Positions 1 through 6,537 of a stretch of 9,328 nucleotides of DNA are shown piece after piece; within the stretch, counting starts at the first letter, position 1; each line of letters starts with the position of its first letter. The stretch lies in NCBI GenBank assembly GCA_035630195.1, contig DASQLD010000633.1, positions 1 to 9,328 of the forward strand. The letters run 5' to 3'. The DNA comes from DASQDN01 sp035630195. Lineage in GTDB: Bacteria; Acidobacteriota; Terriglobia; Bryobacterales; Bryobacteraceae. Under the pieces are notes generated by a model that saw only the letters and a list, made by a program, of their open reading frames with translations, was not told the origin of the DNA and did no database searches. Made by a program: the position numbers and the translations under genes.

Positions 1-134
1 TGCAGGAATATTTCCATGCTGAGCCGCAAGTGCTCGCTACGGAACTACTGCTGCATGAACGCGTCCCCAATGCCATCGTGATCGAGACTGAAGCGATAGC
101 GCCGCCTCCGCTTGTTGCAGAGGCGGCAGCGTAG
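1..134 (+). CDS. C-terminal fragment, NdvB/glucoamylase-like protein (partial)
   Basis: An open frame enters from the left edge (codons begin at base 3) and ends at TAG 132-134, with a second in-frame TAG right after it. The visible tail begins QEYFHAEPQVLATELLLHER and then becomes Pro/Ala-rich. The first two bases, TG, would complete a Met codon if the preceding base is A. The pattern M-Q-x-x-F-H-A-[ED]-P-x-V-x-A-T-E-L-L-L-x-E-R-[VI]-P is what I recall from the segment joining the glucoamylase-like part to the GH94 part of cyclic beta-1,2-glucan synthases (NdvB), membrane enzymes that make periplasmic or exported glucans. In those proteins this segment is internal, whereas here the protein ends about 20 residues later, so it is either a shorter family member without the GH94 module or a truncated gene. 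It converges on the next gene with only 4 bases between stop codons. The coding call is moderate and the family assignment is from memory only. Confidence 0.5.
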   Translation, partial: QEYFHAEPQVLATELLLHERVPNAIVIETEAIAPPPLVAEAAA

Positions 135-138
135 TAGC

Positions 139-1056
139 TTACTGAGCGGGCCGGTGCTCGCGACCTTTGATGAGCATCGTCAAGGCTTCATTAAAAGGAG
201 CGGTTAGACCCAGGCGCGCGCTCTCGGCGGCGACATAGCCGTTGAGCGAATCGATTTCGGTTCTGCCACCGCGCGCTAAGTGCTGCATCATGGAGGGCCG
301 GTGAAACTTATCCGCGCAATATTTCTTTACTGCGGCAACCGGGTCGTCGTCCGGTAACACCACGCCCTTGGACCGACATAACGCAACCGTCTCTTCGATG
401 ATTTTCGACTGGAATCGGTCGAGTTCGGGAACTTCACAGATTTGACCCGGCCGCAGTCCGGTAATAGCGCAGATCGCATTGATGCCGCAATTGTGGACGA
501 ATTTTGCCCAAATGGTCGCGACAACATCATCCACCACCACAGGATTCAGCCCGGCGGCTGCAAATAGACGATCCAGCTCTGCAAGCCTTGGAGTACGCGA
601 CCGGTCGAGTTCTCCAAGATACGTCGGTCCATTGTTCGTGTGTCGTACTCGCGCAGGTCCTTCGAGATCGCCACTTTGAAAGCTGAGTCCCGCGAGTACA
701 CGATCTTGACCGAGCACTTCGCTTAGTATCTCTACGTTGCCCATACCGTTCTGCAGGGTGAGACAAAATCCGCCGGGTTTCAAGAGTGTGCGAACGCTCG
801 TCGCGGCATCCGCAGTGGAGTAAGCATTCACGCACACAACGACAGCGTCGGCTCTAGGGAGGTCCCTTGGCGCCGTTGAAGCCTGAGCGCGAATCGTGAA
901 ATCGCCGGTGAGGCCGGTCAACGAAAGACCGTCCGTGCGTATCCTTGCAACGTGCTCTTCCCAGATATCGAGAAAGGCGACATCCTGGCCGATACGCGCC
1001 AAGTTGCCACCGTACACGCAGCCAATGTTGCCAGCGCCGATGATGACAAATTGCAT
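139..1056 (-). CDS. 2-dehydropantoate 2-reductase (ApbA/PanE) family protein
   Basis: This 305-residue protein has the normal length for the ketopantoate reductase family, cytosolic NADPH-dependent enzymes that reduce 2-dehydropantoate to pantoate in pantothenate/CoA synthesis. The N-terminus is a Rossmann fold with the dinucleotide motif GAGNIG (7-12). QNGMGN (102-107) carries the substrate-site Asn103. The helical C-terminal half has WAKFVHNC, with candidate catalytic Lys185 (E. coli K176), and RPSMMQ...GGRTEID, with Ser255 and Glu267 matching E. coli S244 and E256. One expected residue differs: where E. coli PanE has Lys72 in a V-T-L-K context, this protein has Asn77 (VCVNAYS). It is therefore safer to call it a family member than PanE proper, and the true substrate may be another 2-keto acid. 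ATG 1054-1056 lies 2 bp after the aminotransferase stop, so translation is probably coupled and the two genes form one operon. Confidence 0.88.
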   Translation of the reverse strand: MQFVIIGAGNIGCVYGGNLARIGQDVAFLDIWEEHVARIRTDGLSLTGLTGDFTIRAQASTAPRDLPRADAVVVCVNAYSTADAATSVRTLLKPGGFCLTLQNGMGNVEILSEVLGQDRVLAGLSFQSGDLEGPARVRHTNNGPTYLGELDRSRTPRLAELDRLFAAAGLNPVVVDDVVATIWAKFVHNCGINAICAITGLRPGQICEVPELDRFQSKIIEETVALCRSKGVVLPDDDPVAAVKKYCADKFHRPSMMQHLARGGRTEIDSLNGYVAAESARLGLTAPFNEALTMLIKGREHRPAQ

Positions 1057-1058
1057 GA

Positions 1059-2378
1059 CTAACCGCGAGCCTCTAACTCAATAGCTTCCGTCAAGCTCTT
1101 CTCAATCAAGGCGCACATCTCATCAATATCCGATTCTTGGGCAATCAGGGGAGGCGACACCGCGAACCATGACGGGTCTATCCGCATAATGATGCCGTGC
1201 TTCAGAGCGGTTTTCTTCAGAATCGCCCCTAACCTGGCGTTCGTTAGCTCTACGCCCAGCAGAACACCCTTTCCACGAATCTCGCGAACTACACCGAGCT
1301 TCTTGAGACCGTCGAGTCGCGATGCAATATATTGCCCTAACCGCTCGGCTTTGGCGCAGAGATTCTGTTCGATGATTTCGTCAATTACTGCGATGCCAAC
1401 CGCGCAGGCTAGCGGATTACCGGAGTACGTATGACCATGCGCGAAATGATCGTTTGCGCGTGGTCCGGTAAATGCGTTGGCCATATCTTCCCGCGCGATC
1501 ATTGCTCCGAGAGGAATAGCGCCCGCTGATATTCCCTTACCCGTACAAATGACGTCAGGTGTCACTCCATATGTTTGGGCAGCGAACATCCGCCCCGTTT
1601 TAGCGAATCCCGTTATGACCTCATCAAAAATCAGGGTGACGTTATATTGATCACAGATTCGCCGCAGAATCTGGAAATATTCTTCCGTCGGCGTGATGAT
1701 CCCGCCCGTATTCCCGATCGGTTCCACCATCACAGCAGCCACGGTATCCGGGTCTTCGTGGATGATTACGTCTTCGAAACATTTCGCGGCAAACCTGTTC
1801 GCCTCCTCCCAGGTCGGGAAAGAATCACGATAGTAGCTGGGTGGGAACACTTTGGGGAAACCTGTCATATGCGGCTCAAACTTCGACTTGCGAACGCCGT
1901 TACCGCTTGCCGCCATCGCGCCAAACGTTCCCCCGTGATAACCGTAATACCGACTGACGAACTTGTACTTGCCAGGAAAGCCCGCTTGTTTGTGATATTG
2001 CCGCACGAACTTCATGGCGGATTCGACCGCCTCGGAACCGCCGCTCAACGCCTTAACAAAGTTGAGACCATCGGGCGTGACGGATCCAACTCTTTCCACG
2101 AAATCGAGCGTGATATCGGAAATGCCATGCATGGGCCCGACGAAAGTAAGGCGTTCCATTTGAAGGCGCATCGCTTCCATTACACGCGGATGCCGGTGAC
2201 CTAGGATCGCTACGAAAATCCCACCGATCGCATCGAAGTACCGCTTGCCCTCGGTGTCCCAGCAGTACAATCCTTCGGCGCGGTTGATAACTAGCGGATT
2301 CTCTACGAAATCAGATGTCGAGCGATAATCGACGAAGGTGCGATTGAGGAGTCGTTCCTGACGTTCAGTGAGTTTCAC
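1059..2378 (-). CDS. Class III PLP-dependent aminotransferase (omega-aminotransferase type)
   Basis: This 439-residue protein has the usual full length for subgroup III (fold type I) aminotransferases, cytosolic PLP enzymes that move an amino group from an omega-amino acid, amine or alanine to a keto acid. Family landmarks occur in order: GGSEAVE (113-119) for the cofactor phosphate, YGYHGG (145-150) with Tyr147-His148 stacking on PLP, VEP (218-220), FDEVITGF (251-258) with Asp252 contacting the pyridine nitrogen, TGKGIS (279-284) with Schiff-base Lys281, and HTYSGNPL (316-323) with the phosphate-binding Thr from the partner subunit. The start is GTG at 2376-2378, with GAGG four bases upstream. 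The downstream gene is a ketopantoate reductase-family enzyme only 2 bp away, suggesting a shared keto-acid or beta-alanine/pantothenate-related role. That is inference, and the amino donor cannot be read from sequence. Beta-alanine:pyruvate, GABA, taurine or diamine specificity are all possible. Confidence 0.92.
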   Translation of the reverse strand: MKLTERQERLLNRTFVDYRSTSDFVENPLVINRAEGLYCWDTEGKRYFDAIGGIFVAILGHRHPRVMEAMRLQMERLTFVGPMHGISDITLDFVERVGSVTPDGLNFVKALSGGSEAVESAMKFVRQYHKQAGFPGKYKFVSRYYGYHGGTFGAMAASGNGVRKSKFEPHMTGFPKVFPPSYYRDSFPTWEEANRFAAKCFEDVIIHEDPDTVAAVMVEPIGNTGGIITPTEEYFQILRRICDQYNVTLIFDEVITGFAKTGRMFAAQTYGVTPDVICTGKGISAGAIPLGAMIAREDMANAFTGPRANDHFAHGHTYSGNPLACAVGIAVIDEIIEQNLCAKAERLGQYIASRLDGLKKLGVVREIRGKGVLLGVELTNARLGAILKKTALKHGIIMRIDPSWFAVSPPLIAQESDIDEMCALIEKSLTEAIELEARG

Positions 2379-2724
2379 GAATCCTCAACATCATATCTCG
2401 CGCCCCAAAACAGGATAATAACGATTTGTAGGAGGCCGTAGGCGCATCACACTTTCATCACGATGCTGAGTCCCGTTTTAAGTTCATATTTAGCCATTCG
2501 GTACGTAAATGAAACACTTATCCACAAAATATAAATCTCTAAGGGTTGTCGAGCATCTGTTACTTAAATTGGAGTATGTGCTTCAGAGCACTCCTCGATG
2601 TCGCTCTTCACAAGTCCCGCAAGAAACTGTTAGGCAAAAAATGGACCCGGTGACGCGGTTCAAGCGTCTAGGCGCTGAGATCTTCTGCGCCGTTTGGCCG
2701 GAGGGTGATCGTATTTCTGTGGCA
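2379..2724. other. Divergent intergenic region and propeller-gene leader
   Basis: This stretch of about 346 bases separates the minus-strand aminotransferase operon from the plus-strand envelope genes and should hold promoters for both. It is visibly richer in A and T than the flanking genes, most strongly between about 2480 and 2640. The plus-strand frame stays open from ATG 2509, but the peptide it would encode (72 residues before Met73) has no domain features, no ribosome binding site before 2509, and unlike base composition, so I treat it as leader. I looked for sigma-70 boxes with 16-18 bp spacing on both strands and found none good enough to call. A TATTAT-like hexamer on the minus strand near 2412-2421 has no matching -35. 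No RNA gene or strong hairpin was seen. Confidence 0.5.
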
Positions 2725-4647
2725 ATGCAAAGAATGTTGGCGACGACCAGGCTCGTCTGTTTGATGCTGGCCGGGACGACGGCAATGACGCCCGCGTGGC
2801 AGATGCTGGGACCTTTCGGGGGCTCCGCTCAAGGTGTGCGCGTAGCTCCCAGTCAGCCCGCAACGGTGGTGGTTTATACGCGTGACGCCCAATTGTTTGT
2901 ATCGCATGATCGCGGCGAAAAATGGATACCCCGGCCGTTCCCAGTCGAATATCAGACGGTCATGCATGCTTTCGTCATCGATCCGGAGAATCCGAGCCGC
3001 TGGTTGGCTGGGGTGGAAGATGAAAGCGGCGGCGCGTCCGGAATCTACGGCTCGAACGACGCCGGAGATACGTGGACAAGAACTCCTTCGATGGCCGGCA
3101 AAGCAGTTTGGTCCCTGGCGGTCTCTCCTGCGCATCGAGGTTTGGTCATCGCTGGAACGGCAGACGGCGTCTATCGCAGTACGGATCACGGCGACTCATG
3201 GGAACGTATCTCACCGGAACAATACGGTGATTTGCGACCGGTGGTATCTCTCGCGATCGATTCCCGCAGTGCTGACACGATTTTCGCCGGAACGACACAC
3301 CTTCCCTGGCGAACTACAGATGGCGGCAAAACATGGCACTCCATTCATACAGGGATGCTCGATGACTCCGACGTTTTCAGCGTTGTCATCAATCCGGGCA
3401 TTCCCGGCTCGGTTTACGCCAGCGCATGTAGTGGCGCTTATCGGAGCGTAAATGGCGGGACGAGATGGGCGCGCCTTCCAACTCCGAAAGGAACCTTTCG
3501 AACTTATGTTGTCGCAGTTGATCCCACAGTGCCCACGACGGTATACGCCGGTACGAGTGGTGGTCTGCTTCGATCAGAGAATGAAGGCCGCACATGGTTG
3601 AAGATATCCGGACACGCGGTTTATGCAATCGACTTTGAACCTGCCCGCGCCGGACGTGTTTACTTTGCCTCAACAACCGGAGGCATTCTGACGACCGATG
3701 ATCACGGCAAGAACCTGCGCGAGCTGAGCAAAGGATTCGGCAATCGCCAGTGGGTGGCTCTTGTTGGGACAAAGTCATCTTTGTTTGCCGCGGCGGTCGA
3801 GAACCATGGAGCCGAACTTTACAAGAGCCCAGACCTGGGGCGCACGTGGTCAAAAGTAACTACCGCGGGTATCGGCGATGTCCGCTTCCTCGCCGCCTCG
3901 AACGAGAACGATACGTTGTATGCGGCTACGCGCAAGCAGGTCTTGAAGTCCGAAGACGAAGGCGGGTCGTGGACGCCAATCGGTAGCGCATTCTCCGCCG
4001 CCACAATCGATGCTCTCACCGTAGGCGAGGCGGACACAATCCTGGTCGCCGCGGGAGACCGCTTGTACAGGAGCCAAGGAAAAAAAGGATGGACCGCTCT
4101 TGATGCGCGTTATTCCGGTCGAGTTCGAGCCGCCGGAGCTAGCGGTAGCATCATTGCGGTCGTGGCGAGATCGGGCCTGGCTTTCAGCAAGGACGGAGGA
4201 GCCTCCTGGGAACCGTGCCGGTCTCCCAACGCCGGTATCGAATGGTACGACGTCGCTTGGACAGGCCAAGGTCATCTCTTAGCAGCCACATCCCACGGAA
4301 TGTTCGGCTCGCCGGACTGCGCCGAATGGTCGCCGGTGCGGGGCGGACTCGACGCAAGCACCGTGTCTACAGTATTCATCGACCGGACCGGCAATGTACT
4401 TCTTGCTGTCCAACGCGGTGAGGTTTATCGCTCCAACGACTCAGGAGCGACATGGACGGCATCCGGTGACACGAGCGGCACTCGAAGCATGCCGTCGCGT
4501 CTAATCCGTATGCCGGACTCGAAAGATCGAATTTTCGGTTTATTTGCGCGTCGCGGAGTGGCCGACTTGCCACTCGGCCGGGAGCAGCAAGTTTCGCAGC
4601 CGGTGAACGGGCGCGTAAAGGAACAAGAGCACATTAAGGAGGAGTAA
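2725..4647 (+). CDS. Exported Asp-box (BNR/sortilin-like) beta-propeller protein
   Basis: The protein consists almost wholly of propeller repeats. Numbering from an in-frame ATG at 2509, canonical Asp boxes (S/T-x-D/N-x-G-x-T/S-W or close) occur at residues 132, 182, 224, 269, 313, 356, 440, 481, 560 and 642, for example STDHGDSW and SENEGRTW. Degenerate copies at 395, 522 and 601 fill the gaps, giving a 38-50-residue period. Such folds occur in sialidases, Vps10/sortilin and Ycf48-like assembly factors. No sialidase catalytic set is recognisable, so binding or scaffolding is likelier than catalysis. I chose ATG 2725 (640 residues) because it starts a signal-peptide-like segment, a short Arg-containing n-region followed by LVCLMLAGTTAMTPA. 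ATG 2641, with a weak TTAGG upstream, and ATG 2509 are alternatives. The last propeller repeat is followed by a short charged tail. It is probably co-transcribed with the OmpA-like gene 3 bp downstream. The function is unknown. Confidence 0.8.
   Translation: MQRMLATTRLVCLMLAGTTAMTPAWQMLGPFGGSAQGVRVAPSQPATVVVYTRDAQLFVSHDRGEKWIPRPFPVEYQTVMHAFVIDPENPSRWLAGVEDESGGASGIYGSNDAGDTWTRTPSMAGKAVWSLAVSPAHRGLVIAGTADGVYRSTDHGDSWERISPEQYGDLRPVVSLAIDSRSADTIFAGTTHLPWRTTDGGKTWHSIHTGMLDDSDVFSVVINPGIPGSVYASACSGAYRSVNGGTRWARLPTPKGTFRTYVVAVDPTVPTTVYAGTSGGLLRSENEGRTWLKISGHAVYAIDFEPARAGRVYFASTTGGILTTDDHGKNLRELSKGFGNRQWVALVGTKSSLFAAAVENHGAELYKSPDLGRTWSKVTTAGIGDVRFLAASNENDTLYAATRKQVLKSEDEGGSWTPIGSAFSAATIDALTVGEADTILVAAGDRLYRSQGKKGWTALDARYSGRVRAAGASGSIIAVVARSGLAFSKDGGASWEPCRSPNAGIEWYDVAWTGQGHLLAATSHGMFGSPDCAEWSPVRGGLDASTVSTVFIDRTGNVLLAVQRGEVYRSNDSGATWTASGDTSGTRSMPSRLIRMPDSKDRIFGLFARRGVADLPLGREQQVSQPVNGRVKEQEHIKEE
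4636..4644 (+). promoter_or_regulatory. Strong Shine-Dalgarno overlapping the upstream stop
   Basis: AAGGAGGAG lies within the last codons of the propeller gene and directly abuts its TAA (4645-4647), six bases before ATG 4651. It is a near-perfect match to the 16S anti-Shine-Dalgarno. It fixes the start of the OmpA-like gene and indicates translational coupling. It contrasts with the weak sites in front of the propeller gene and the third gene of the set. Confidence 0.85.
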
Positions 4648-4650
4648 AAA

Positions 4651-6462
4651 ATGCGAAATTTCACTTGGCTCTGCTGTCTGCGCATTCTGGCTATCTTTGC
4701 GGCGATAATCGTGCCCAAAGCAGATGCGCAACCACGAGAGTATTCAACTTCGGACGTTACGATCTTTGGGGGCGTCCAGTCATTCGACATGCTTCGCAGC
4801 CGACCCGACCATAATTTTGCTGATGGTTTGATCGGCGGGCTTCGATTGACTCAGGACTTCTCTCGTTTCGTGGGCCTGGAAGAAAGCTTCGTGTACGCCA
4901 CCAACAACCTGCGCCTGTACAACGTACAGCCATATCCTATTACAAGCGTTGGAGCGGGCATACGGAATTATCAGTTGTCGGTGGGACCCGTTTTCCATTT
5001 CACCCCTAGAGAGTCTAAGGTAAGACCTTTCATCAAGGTGGGTGTGGGAGCAGCTTGGTATGACCCGACATCGGACGCGGCGGACATGTTCCGTCGGCCG
5101 GAGAACCGGTATCTGGGCGTAAATCGCTTCAACATGAGTTATGGGCCGGCTGGTTTTTGGGGCGCGGGACTGAAAATTAATGCCTCTCGTCGAGTAGGTT
5201 TTCGTTTCGATTTCGGAGGAATGCTGAGTCAGACTCCTCACTTCAAGATGCCGGACTTCCCCCGAGGCGCCGGCACCGTTTACATTCCGCGACATGGCAC
5301 GGAACATCCACTTAGCGCTACCGCGGGCATCACGTTTCGATTCGGACTGCGGACCGACGAGCCGCCAGCGCCTGCAACACCTCCCACGCCTCCGACACCT
5401 CCAACACCGCCTAAGCCTGAGCCTGTCGTTATCGAACTCGGCGCCATCACAGGCATGCGCGATGTATGCGCGGGAGACGCTGTACAACTTAGCGTGACCG
5501 CGACAACCACACCGTCCGGTCAGCAGCTTACTTATCGATGGACAGTGAACGGTGTGCAAGCGGGTGGTAATTCGCCGTCAATTAGCATTCCGACAGACCG
5601 GCTGACGGGACCACAGACGGTTGTGGTCGAAGCCTCCGCTGCCGGAACCAGCAAGTCGTCGTCGGCAAGGTTTGCCATCAGGCCACAGGCGCCCCCTACG
5701 GTTAGGATTACCAACCTGCCTGCGACGATCAAATACGGCGAACAGTTCCCCGTTTCCGCGACAGCAACGGCCTCCGATTGCGGCGGCGCCGCGACAATCG
5801 CGTATACGGTAAACGAAGGCACTATGTCCGGGAACACCTTTGATTCGAATGGAATGCCATTCGACATGAGCAACCGCAATCGCACGCAAACCCGCGTGGT
5901 TCGAGTCACAGCAACCGCGACGGATCAACGTGGCGGAACGGCGAAGGCGGAAGGTGAGATCACGGTGGTACTGAGTCCAACCGCACGGCGGCTCGATGAC
6001 CTGGTATTCCCGAGTAATAATTCCCGCATAAACAATTGCGCCAAACGCATCTTGTTGGAGCAATTAACTCCGCTGCTGCGAGACGCTCCGGAAAGCCAAG
6101 TGATCCTCATTGGTCACACGGATGGTAAGGAGCGCGCCGGAGTCGTGGATCGGGCGCGAGTACTTAATGCGGCTGCTGTTCTCAGCGCCGGAACCGGTAT
6201 CTGTCCGCAACTTGAACTGAGCCGGGTTAAAGGTAGCTGGGTTGGTACCGCGCAGGCCTCGGATCCGCGGCCTGGTTTGTGCGGCGGTTCAACCGAGATC
6301 CGCGAACGCCGCGGCCAAGCCATCGGCAGGGGCGATTCGCGCGCTATGTTCCGTCGCGTGGAAGTATGGTTTGTTCCGGAAGGAGCTGCGCTGCCTGCCG
6401 AGTTGCAGAACGTTCAGCCAGTACCGGCCGGAGCAGTAACCCCGCTCGGTTGTCCGAAATAG
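4651..6462 (+). CDS. Outer-membrane barrel / Ig-like / OmpA-like C-terminal domain fusion protein
   Basis: This 603-residue envelope protein has several visible parts. Residues 1-26 are a Sec signal peptide (hydrophobic core about 8-21, cleavage after ADA before Gln27). Residues about 30-232 alternate like a small 8-strand OmpA/OmpW-type barrel, with Gly/aromatic strands such as VRPFIKVGVGAAWY and a last strand near ATAGITFRFGL. A rigid linker of four TPP units (243-254) follows. Two Ig/PKD-like beta segments span about 258-345 and 347-440. The C-terminus (about 447-575) is OmpA-like, with VILIGHTD (484-491), a following R-A-R (501-503) and terminal RRVEVWF (568-574). Asp491 and Arg503 would be the diaminopimelate-binding pair, so it likely holds peptidoglycan non-covalently. 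The segment between them is about three residues shorter than in Acinetobacter OmpA. Cys residues at 463, 518 and 544 could form periplasmic disulfides. It sits between two other exported-protein genes. The architecture is well supported, but the specific role is unknown. Confidence 0.85.
   Translation: MRNFTWLCCLRILAIFAAIIVPKADAQPREYSTSDVTIFGGVQSFDMLRSRPDHNFADGLIGGLRLTQDFSRFVGLEESFVYATNNLRLYNVQPYPITSVGAGIRNYQLSVGPVFHFTPRESKVRPFIKVGVGAAWYDPTSDAADMFRRPENRYLGVNRFNMSYGPAGFWGAGLKINASRRVGFRFDFGGMLSQTPHFKMPDFPRGAGTVYIPRHGTEHPLSATAGITFRFGLRTDEPPAPATPPTPPTPPTPPKPEPVVIELGAITGMRDVCAGDAVQLSVTATTTPSGQQLTYRWTVNGVQAGGNSPSISIPTDRLTGPQTVVVEASAAGTSKSSSARFAIRPQAPPTVRITNLPATIKYGEQFPVSATATASDCGGAATIAYTVNEGTMSGNTFDSNGMPFDMSNRNRTQTRVVRVTATATDQRGGTAKAEGEITVVLSPTARRLDDLVFPSNNSRINNCAKRILLEQLTPLLRDAPESQVILIGHTDGKERAGVVDRARVLNAAAVLSAGTGICPQLELSRVKGSWVGTAQASDPRPGLCGGSTEIRERRGQAIGRGDSRAMFRRVEVWFVPEGAALPAELQNVQPVPAGAVTPLGCPK
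5377..5412 (+). repeat. Four 9-bp tandem units encoding (Thr-Pro-Pro)4
   Basis: Four consecutive 9-base units, each reading AC[A/G]-CC[T/G]-CC[C/G/A/T], encode TPP four times between the barrel and the first Ig-like domain of the OmpA-like protein. The divergence is almost all at third codon positions, so the unit is maintained at the protein level. It probably acts as an extended polyproline spacer on the periplasmic side. Copy number could vary between strains. Confidence 0.85.
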
Positions 6463-6471
6463 TTGTCAGAA

Positions 6472-6498
6472 AGGGCCGCGTTCCTGAAACGCGGTCCT
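6472..6498 (+). promoter_or_regulatory. GC-rich hairpin between the second and third envelope genes
   Basis: The arms AGGGCCGCGTT (6472-6482) and AACGCGGTCCT (6488-6498) pair over 11 bp with one G.U wobble around a 5-base loop. The hairpin starts 10 bases after the OmpA-like stop codon and ends 39 bases before ATG 6538. The following bases, ACTTTGAACG, are not a proper U-tract, so a full intrinsic terminator is unlikely. A partial terminator, an mRNA 3'-end stabiliser or a processing site lowering expression of the third gene are better guesses. Confidence 0.6.
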
Positions 6499-6537
6499 AC
6501 TTTGAACGCGTCAACCTCTAAGGTTCAAACTAGAAGA

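Noticed and set aside
1575..2204. Long open frame (209 codons) on the plus strand opposite the aminotransferase
   Set aside because: It is a shadow of a well-supported aminotransferase whose motifs run through the same bases. The plus-strand peptide is His/Arg-rich with no domain pattern.
2400..2480. Possible sigma-70 promoter for the aminotransferase operon (TATTAT-like hexamer on the minus strand)
   Set aside because: No acceptable -35 hexamer at 16-18 bp, so it cannot be separated from chance AT-rich sequence.
2509..2724. N-terminal 72 residues of the propeller frame from ATG 2509
   Set aside because: There is no ribosome binding site, the first two-thirds is AT-richer than the gene body, and the extension would bury a good signal peptide that begins at 2725. 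ATG 2641 remains a possible alternative.
4556..4575. 7-bp perfect stem GAGTGGC/GCCACTC inside the propeller gene near its 3' end
   Set aside because: It is short, wholly inside coding sequence and not followed by a U-tract. It is compatible with chance in GC-rich DNA.
4780..5559. 259-codon frame on the minus strand opposite the OmpA-like gene
   Set aside because: It is a shadow frame. The Arg/Cys-rich peptide has low-complexity stretches created by the Thr-Pro-Pro repeat read backwards, and there is no ribosome binding site or motif.
6463..6537. TTG start at 6463 for the uncharacterised outer-membrane-type protein
   Set aside because: No Shine-Dalgarno at a suitable distance, a stable hairpin inside the supposed first codons, and an internal signal peptide at Met 6538 all argue for the later start.
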